NCBI RefSeq assembly: GCF_001280565.1
Contig: NZ_LGRO01000001.1
Location: 434,001 to 498,000 of the forward strand
Reading direction: 5' to 3'
DNA from: Sulfobacillus thermosulfidooxidans
GTDB lineage: Bacteria; Bacillota; Sulfobacillia; Sulfobacillales; Sulfobacillaceae
DNA: 64,000 nt
A program made the translations under genes and the position numbers. The notes under the pieces are model-generated. The model was not told the DNA's origin. It ran no database searches and was given only the letters and a program-made list of their open reading frames with translations. Shown here piece by piece: positions 60,515-64,000 of the stretch. Positions within the stretch are counted from its first letter, which is position 1, and every line of letters starts with the position of its first letter.

Positions 60515-61966
60515 ATGGCGGGACAACTCCCTTATGATCATCGTCCCTGGCCGCAAAGACGCACCCAGGCGTTGCACGATGACACGATGCGTCACACGAT
60601 CGGTTTTGTGACACGACGCTTTACCGTCGCCAAACGAGACGTGTACCGCCAACATCCAGAGCTTGAAGCTTTCCGCCTTTTGGCCCTTCACGAAAAGCGG
60701 CAAGCCATTCGTGATCTCCCGGAACTCCTCGAGACACTCCGAGAGCGGATTGAAGCGCATGGCGGACATACCTATTGGGCGACGAATGCCCACGACGCCG
60801 TTCAACGTGTGCTGAACATTGCGCATGATGAGCAGGTCCGTTTGGTGATCAAAAGTAAATCGATGGTGACTGAAGAAATTGAATTAAACCGATCCCTGGA
60901 GCAAGCCGGCATTATGGTCCGGGAAACCGATCTCGGAGAATACATCATCCAATTAGCGAACGAGAAACCGTCTCATATCTTAGCGCCTGCTGCTCATCGG
61001 AACCGTCATCAAATCGATGAATTATTCGCACAGGATGCGGCCCGGCACGGGATGATGCCACCTTCAAGCGATGACATTCCCGATTTGACCGCGTATGCCC
61101 GGCAACGATTACGGCAAGAGTTTCTGACCGCCGATATGGGCGTCACGGGGGGGAATTTCTTGGTGGCTGAAACCGGGACCCTCGTTCTTATTACCAATGA
61201 AGGCAATGCCGATATGGTGACCACATTGCCGCGCATTCTCGTGTCGATTGTGGGCGTCGAGAAAATTGTCCGCGACTGGACCTCGTTAAATCACATCATT
61301 CAACAGCCGGCGATGAGTGGGATTGGTCGTCATCTGTCGTCGTATACGACCTTCGTTCAGGGCCCCAAAGAGGTGGGATCTGCCGATGGCCCGGAGCAAT
61401 GGCATGTTATCTTGGTGGACAACGGGCGCATGGCTTTGCGGGATACGGCATTTGAGGAAGTGTTAAGCTGTATCCGGTGTGGCGCATGTTTAAATGTCTG
61501 CCCCGTCTTTCGTGAAGTGGGAGGGCATGCATATGGCAGCGTGTATCCGGGCCCCATTGGCATCGTCGCAACCCCGTTATTGACCGATTTCACGATGTTG
61601 TCGGAGTTGCCTTCTTCGCTGTGCACGCTGTGCCATGCGTGCGAAGAAGCGTGTCCCATGGAGATCCCCTTACCCCAATATATTGTGAAGTTGCGGCAGA
61701 TCAAGGTTAGACGCAAAATGACGCCGGGTCTGTGGGATTGGACGATGAGAACATGGGCTCGCTTTTGGGCAACACCCGGGGGATATCGGCGTGCGGTGCG
61801 TATCGCTCGCTTGGCTGCGCGCTTATCTGGTCAACAACAAGCTCTGCACGTGGCACCCGGCATATTTGCGGGATGGTTTGAAACCCGAGACATGCCCGCT
61901 GTGGCCAATCAAACTTTTCATGAATGGTGGCGAAAGCGGCATCGACCCATAGCAACAGGTCCATGA
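60515..61966 (+). CDS. lutB: L-lactate oxidation iron-sulfur protein LutB (LldF)
   Basis: A 483-residue protein. The N-terminal LUD domain spans about residues 70-290 (TAYARQRLRQEFLTADMGVT, GTLVLITNEGNADM). Two ferredoxin-type motifs follow, CIRCGACLNVCPVF near 318-331 and CTLCHACEEACPME near 369-382, and a DUF3390-like C-terminus (TPGLWDWTMRTWARFWATPG) completes it. AAGGAGG precedes the ATG, which begins on the base after the lutA stop. It is the electron-transferring subunit of the L-lactate-oxidising complex. Confidence 0.9.
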   Translation: MAGQLPYDHRPWPQRRTQALHDDTMRHTIGFVTRRFTVAKRDVYRQHPELEAFRLLALHEKRQAIRDLPELLETLRERIEAHGGHTYWATNAHDAVQRVLNIAHDEQVRLVIKSKSMVTEEIELNRSLEQAGIMVRETDLGEYIIQLANEKPSHILAPAAHRNRHQIDELFAQDAARHGMMPPSSDDIPDLTAYARQRLRQEFLTADMGVTGGNFLVAETGTLVLITNEGNADMVTTLPRILVSIVGVEKIVRDWTSLNHIIQQPAMSGIGRHLSSYTTFVQGPKEVGSADGPEQWHVILVDNGRMALRDTAFEEVLSCIRCGACLNVCPVFREVGGHAYGSVYPGPIGIVATPLLTDFTMLSELPSSLCTLCHACEEACPMEIPLPQYIVKLRQIKVRRKMTPGLWDWTMRTWARFWATPGGYRRAVRIARLAARLSGQQQALHVAPGIFAGWFETRDMPAVANQTFHEWWRKRHRPIATGP

Positions 61967-61984
61967 CGGGAGGATGATGCGGTA

Positions 61985-62578
61985 ATGCCTGTAACGCAAC
62001 AATTTGATTACCAATGGCAAAAGAATGGGGCAAAAATTTATCATATTGCCAACGCGACGGAGTTGCCCGAAGTCTTGCAACAGATTATCCCGTATGATGA
62101 TCGGAATAACGCGAGGGCCAACACGATTGTGGTCACGGGACTGCCAGACGCGTGGGGACAGGTTCTGCGACGACTCTGGGAGCCTGACCAACTGGTTGTG
62201 TGGAAATCGGACGAAGATGCCGAAGCATTTTGCCGGAACTGCGCCCAAGCGAGCGTAGGCATTACCGGGTGTGCATGGGCGGCGGCCGATACCGGGAGCG
62301 TGACTCTGTATGGGACCCGCGCTAACAGCTTGCTCCCGAGTTTATTGCCCCCGGTTCATGTTGTCATCTTATCAGCCTCACAGATATTTCCAACCTTTGC
62401 AGAAGGGTTGGCCTATGTACAGTCCTCACTTCAAGAGGGTCCACACTCCGTTTCGCCGCCGTTCATCAAGATTATTGCGGGTCCCAGCATGACAGGGGAT
62501 ATCGAAGGGCAGCTCATTACGGGCGTTCATGGGCCCAAAGACCTTTATGCCATCGTGATCGAGAAGAGTTTGGTCTGA
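61985..62578 (+). CDS. lutC: L-lactate oxidation protein LutC (LldG), LUD domain
   Basis: A 197-residue LUD-domain protein with VGITGCAWAAADTGSVTLYG near 90-110 and the C-terminal signature AGPSMTGDIEGQLITGVHGP. It is the third component of the LutABC complex. It lies 18 bases after lutB, with GGGAGG upstream of the ATG. The three genes are certainly one transcript. Confidence 0.9.
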   Translation: MPVTQQFDYQWQKNGAKIYHIANATELPEVLQQIIPYDDRNNARANTIVVTGLPDAWGQVLRRLWEPDQLVVWKSDEDAEAFCRNCAQASVGITGCAWAAADTGSVTLYGTRANSLLPSLLPPVHVVILSASQIFPTFAEGLAYVQSSLQEGPHSVSPPFIKIIAGPSMTGDIEGQLITGVHGPKDLYAIVIEKSLV

Positions 62579-63060
62579 TGACGCACGTTTAAAAGGCCAA
62601 GGTTTTGATAAGGAGAGATCAGGACAGACATCCATACGGGGGCGTCTTATGAAGCTGTTTTTGAAGTCAACGGGAGAATAAGCCTAATTCCTACGATAAC
62701 TGAGGTTCTAGAGGATTGGAGTGTGAAGCTCATGCTCCTCATCAGAGTGTCACAGACATTGTAAACCAACACCGTTAGATTCCTGCACGTTTCACCCATC
62801 ACGTCCGAAGAGAAGCGACATTAATTGTTGTCAGCGATAAAGTATTTCATGAAGTGGACGAGTTGGGCGAATACCCATCGGCCTTCGCCTCCGTAACAAA
62901 TCACGTCCCTTTTATCAGATATCGCGGCGTGGGAACTCCGGCGTTTGAGGCCGCCGCTCCCTTCTTTTCTGGTATAATGGGATCTAGAGACAACCGTTGA
63001 TACAACCGTTGATAAAGGCACTCCACCGTGGCCTGTGACATCTGGATCTACGGGGTTGCA
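62579..63060. other. Region without recognised genes
   Basis: Mostly featureless. A tandem pair of CAACCGTTGATA lies at 62991-63014, directly before the IS605-like remnant. Confidence 0.35.
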
Positions 63061-63268
63061 GATAGTAGGCCTTTTCTGCGTAAAAGATACAGGCCGCTTC
63101 ACGATGTCTGCCGACTGTGGAAATTCAGTCCGAACGGCCGACGCTATGCGGGCATTGTCGCGTGTAGTTGGGTGGTCGTCAACCCGCCCACGATGCAACA
63201 CCACGTCTGCGAGAGCCGACGACCAAAGGTAGGAGCATCGCCCGATGCGCTCAAACTACTGGGTAGTT
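63061..63268 (+). pseudogene. IS605/TnpB-like 3' remnant, second copy
   Basis: 63170-63255 closely resembles 43664-43745. The frame GRRYAGIVACSWVVVNPPTM then QHHVCESRRPK looks like a decayed zinc-finger end of a TnpB protein (C-x2-C lost in part). No catalytic part is present. Confidence 0.3.
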
Positions 63269-63325
63269 GACCGAATGGAACACGATCTCTGACAATGCAT
63301 TAAAAGTTCCCACGCAGTTCAATGC

Positions 63326-63610
63326 GTGCTCAGGCAAGATGTTCTTAGGGTGATTGACATTCTGGGAACGATTGGTCAAGGACTACGTCACCCCCGGTAC
63401 CAACAACAATCTTCCGTGAATACGACATTTTGGGAGGTGCATGCTTGCCAGGATGAACTCCGGCATTATGCCTTATGTCGCACGGTCCTTCTGAAAGAAA
63501 CGCCAGCGGATTCCTATCAACATATTTTGGAGATTGGTCAAGACATTGCGGGATCGGAAGCGAGCATGTATGACGGCATCTACCAAGAAGCTTTGTCGCA
63601 AAGGATCTAA
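63326..63610 (+). CDS. Hypothetical protein (possible gene remnant)
   Basis: A 94-residue frame with GTG start and no clear ribosome site. The text is protein-like (VLRVIDILGTIGQGLRHPRY, HILEIGQDIAGSEASMYDGI) and ends 45 bases before a strong hairpin, so it may be the surviving C-terminal part of a gene whose 5' end was replaced by the IS605-like remnant. No family recognised. Confidence 0.35.
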   Translation: MLRQDVLRVIDILGTIGQGLRHPRYQQQSSVNTTFWEVHACQDELRHYALCRTVLLKETPADSYQHILEIGQDIAGSEASMYDGIYQEALSQRI

Positions 63611-63655
63611 TTAGTTTCTGAGCAAACATCACGAAATAGAGAGTGCAGAGCGAGA

Positions 63656-63681
63656 AAACCCCCGGGACTTCCCGGGGGTTT
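63656..63681. terminator. Bidirectional rho-independent terminator
   Basis: AAACCCCCGGGA (63656-63667) and TCCCGGGGGTTT (63670-63681) are perfect 12-bp arms with a 2-base gap, placed between two converging genes. Confidence 0.65.
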
Positions 63682-63716
63682 GGCAAGGGGTACATAATAA
63701 AGAGCAGGACACGCAT

Positions 63717-64000
63717 TCATACGGAAGAGATGTCTTCCAAACTCCGTCCGTTGGTCCGTGGGCCCATAATACCAATAACCGAAGCCACAATAGCCATCGC
63801 GAGCGAAATGAATGCAAAAACGCCCAGGACGCCAAAGGATTTCAATAAGGCCACGATGATAAATCCGACGAGCGCCGAACTTAACCGGCTCCAACTATAC
63901 GTAAAGCCCACACCGGTTGCTCGAATGCGTGTCGGATACAATTCGGCTTGATAGGAATGAAACAACGTGCTAAACCAGTTATTAAGGAGCGTAATGACAA
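63717..64000 (-). CDS. MFS transporter, C-terminal part (runs off the window)
   Basis: The last ~94 residues of an MFS carrier; the frame stays open to the window edge. The motif AELYPTRIRATGVGFTYSWS (the after-TM10 region of sugar/organic-acid porters) is followed by two membrane helices (LVGFIIVALLKSFGVLGVFA, LAMAIVASVIGIMG) and GPRTNGRSLEDIS, close in style to the MFS protein at 52237. The N-terminus and any regulation lie outside the window. Confidence 0.8.
   Translation of the reverse strand, partial: VITLLNNWFSTLFHSYQAELYPTRIRATGVGFTYSWSRLSSALVGFIIVALLKSFGVLGVFAFISLAMAIVASVIGIMGPRTNGRSLEDISSV

Noticed and set aside
62991-63014. Tandem CAACCGTTGATA as an iteron or origin element
   Set aside because: Only two copies, next to an IS605-like remnant, without a replication gene or AT-rich unwinding region.
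1-64000. CRISPR arrays
   Set aside because: The whole window was inspected for regularly spaced near-identical repeats of 25-40 bases. None was found; the only CRISPR trace is the cas6-like stub.
1-64000. tRNA and rRNA genes
   Set aside because: No cloverleaf with GTTCRANNC-type arms and no rRNA signature stretches were recognised.

Overview
The window reads like a chromosome segment of an acidophilic, sulfur-oxidising Firmicute, most likely Sulfobacillus and probably close to S. thermosulfidooxidans. The reasons are moderate GC, strong AAGGAGG ribosome sites with many TTG and GTG starts, a DoxD/DoxA thiosulfate:quinone oxidoreductase, a YeeE/YedE sulfur transporter, and a non-phosphorylative L-rhamnose operon that uses an MDR-type 2-keto-3-deoxy-L-rhamnonate dehydrogenase, an enzyme type I recall being described from that species. 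This identification is an inference from gene content. No rRNA, tRNA or CRISPR array was found.

Layout. 0-6 kb holds sulfur functions (YedE transporter, LuxR-type regulator, ThiO-like oxidase fused to an SRPBCC domain, doxDA behind a perfect CRP/FNR-type box). 6.5-8.6 kb is decayed (GGDEF-PAS-EAL pseudogene, IS21-like end repeats). 8.9-18.3 kb is a nitrogen module: amino-acid/amine permease, type III glutamine synthetase-like ligase, IclR regulator, a single-subunit FAD amine oxidoreductase, an Lrp regulator and the glxBCD (mgsABC-like) glutamate-synthase-type trio. It resembles an N-methylglutamate (methylamine) pathway with a compact dehydrogenase. 19.2-23.3 kb carries a deacetylase/cyclic-imidase, an MFS carrier, an asparaginase and a divergent GntR regulator with two palindromic operators. 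23.3-24.5 kb has IS3 and nagB relics. 25-30.6 kb carries a class III aminotransferase, a HutC regulator, a DUF3311/SSF symporter pair and a YtcJ-type amidohydrolase.

31-51.8 kb is an accessory, defence-rich and heavily eroded region. It holds a fused PstI/BsuBI-type methylase-endonuclease, an OLD-family nuclease, a TetR/epimerase pair, an XRE-ImmA protease with a DUF4411 PIN-like partner, and a DUF6602 putative nuclease. It also holds a frameshifted HNH endonuclease, a HEPN-like pseudogene and stubs of cas6 and hsdM. Remnants of IS3, IS21, IS256, IS110, IS1634 and IS605 elements lie among these, with a 377-bp duplicated segment and three copies of an IS256-like right end.

51.9-62.6 kb is a coherent catabolic locus. 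It encodes rhamnose mutarotase, MFS permease, IclR regulator, a metallo-beta-lactamase-fold protein without the canonical zinc motif, MDR dehydrogenase, fumarylacetoacetase-type hydrolase, SDR dehydrogenase, L-rhamnonate dehydratase and then LutABC. Together these would take L-rhamnose to pyruvate plus L-lactate, and the lactate on to pyruvate. The missing step is a canonical lactonase, for which the unusual MBL-fold protein is the candidate. The window ends inside another MFS transporter.
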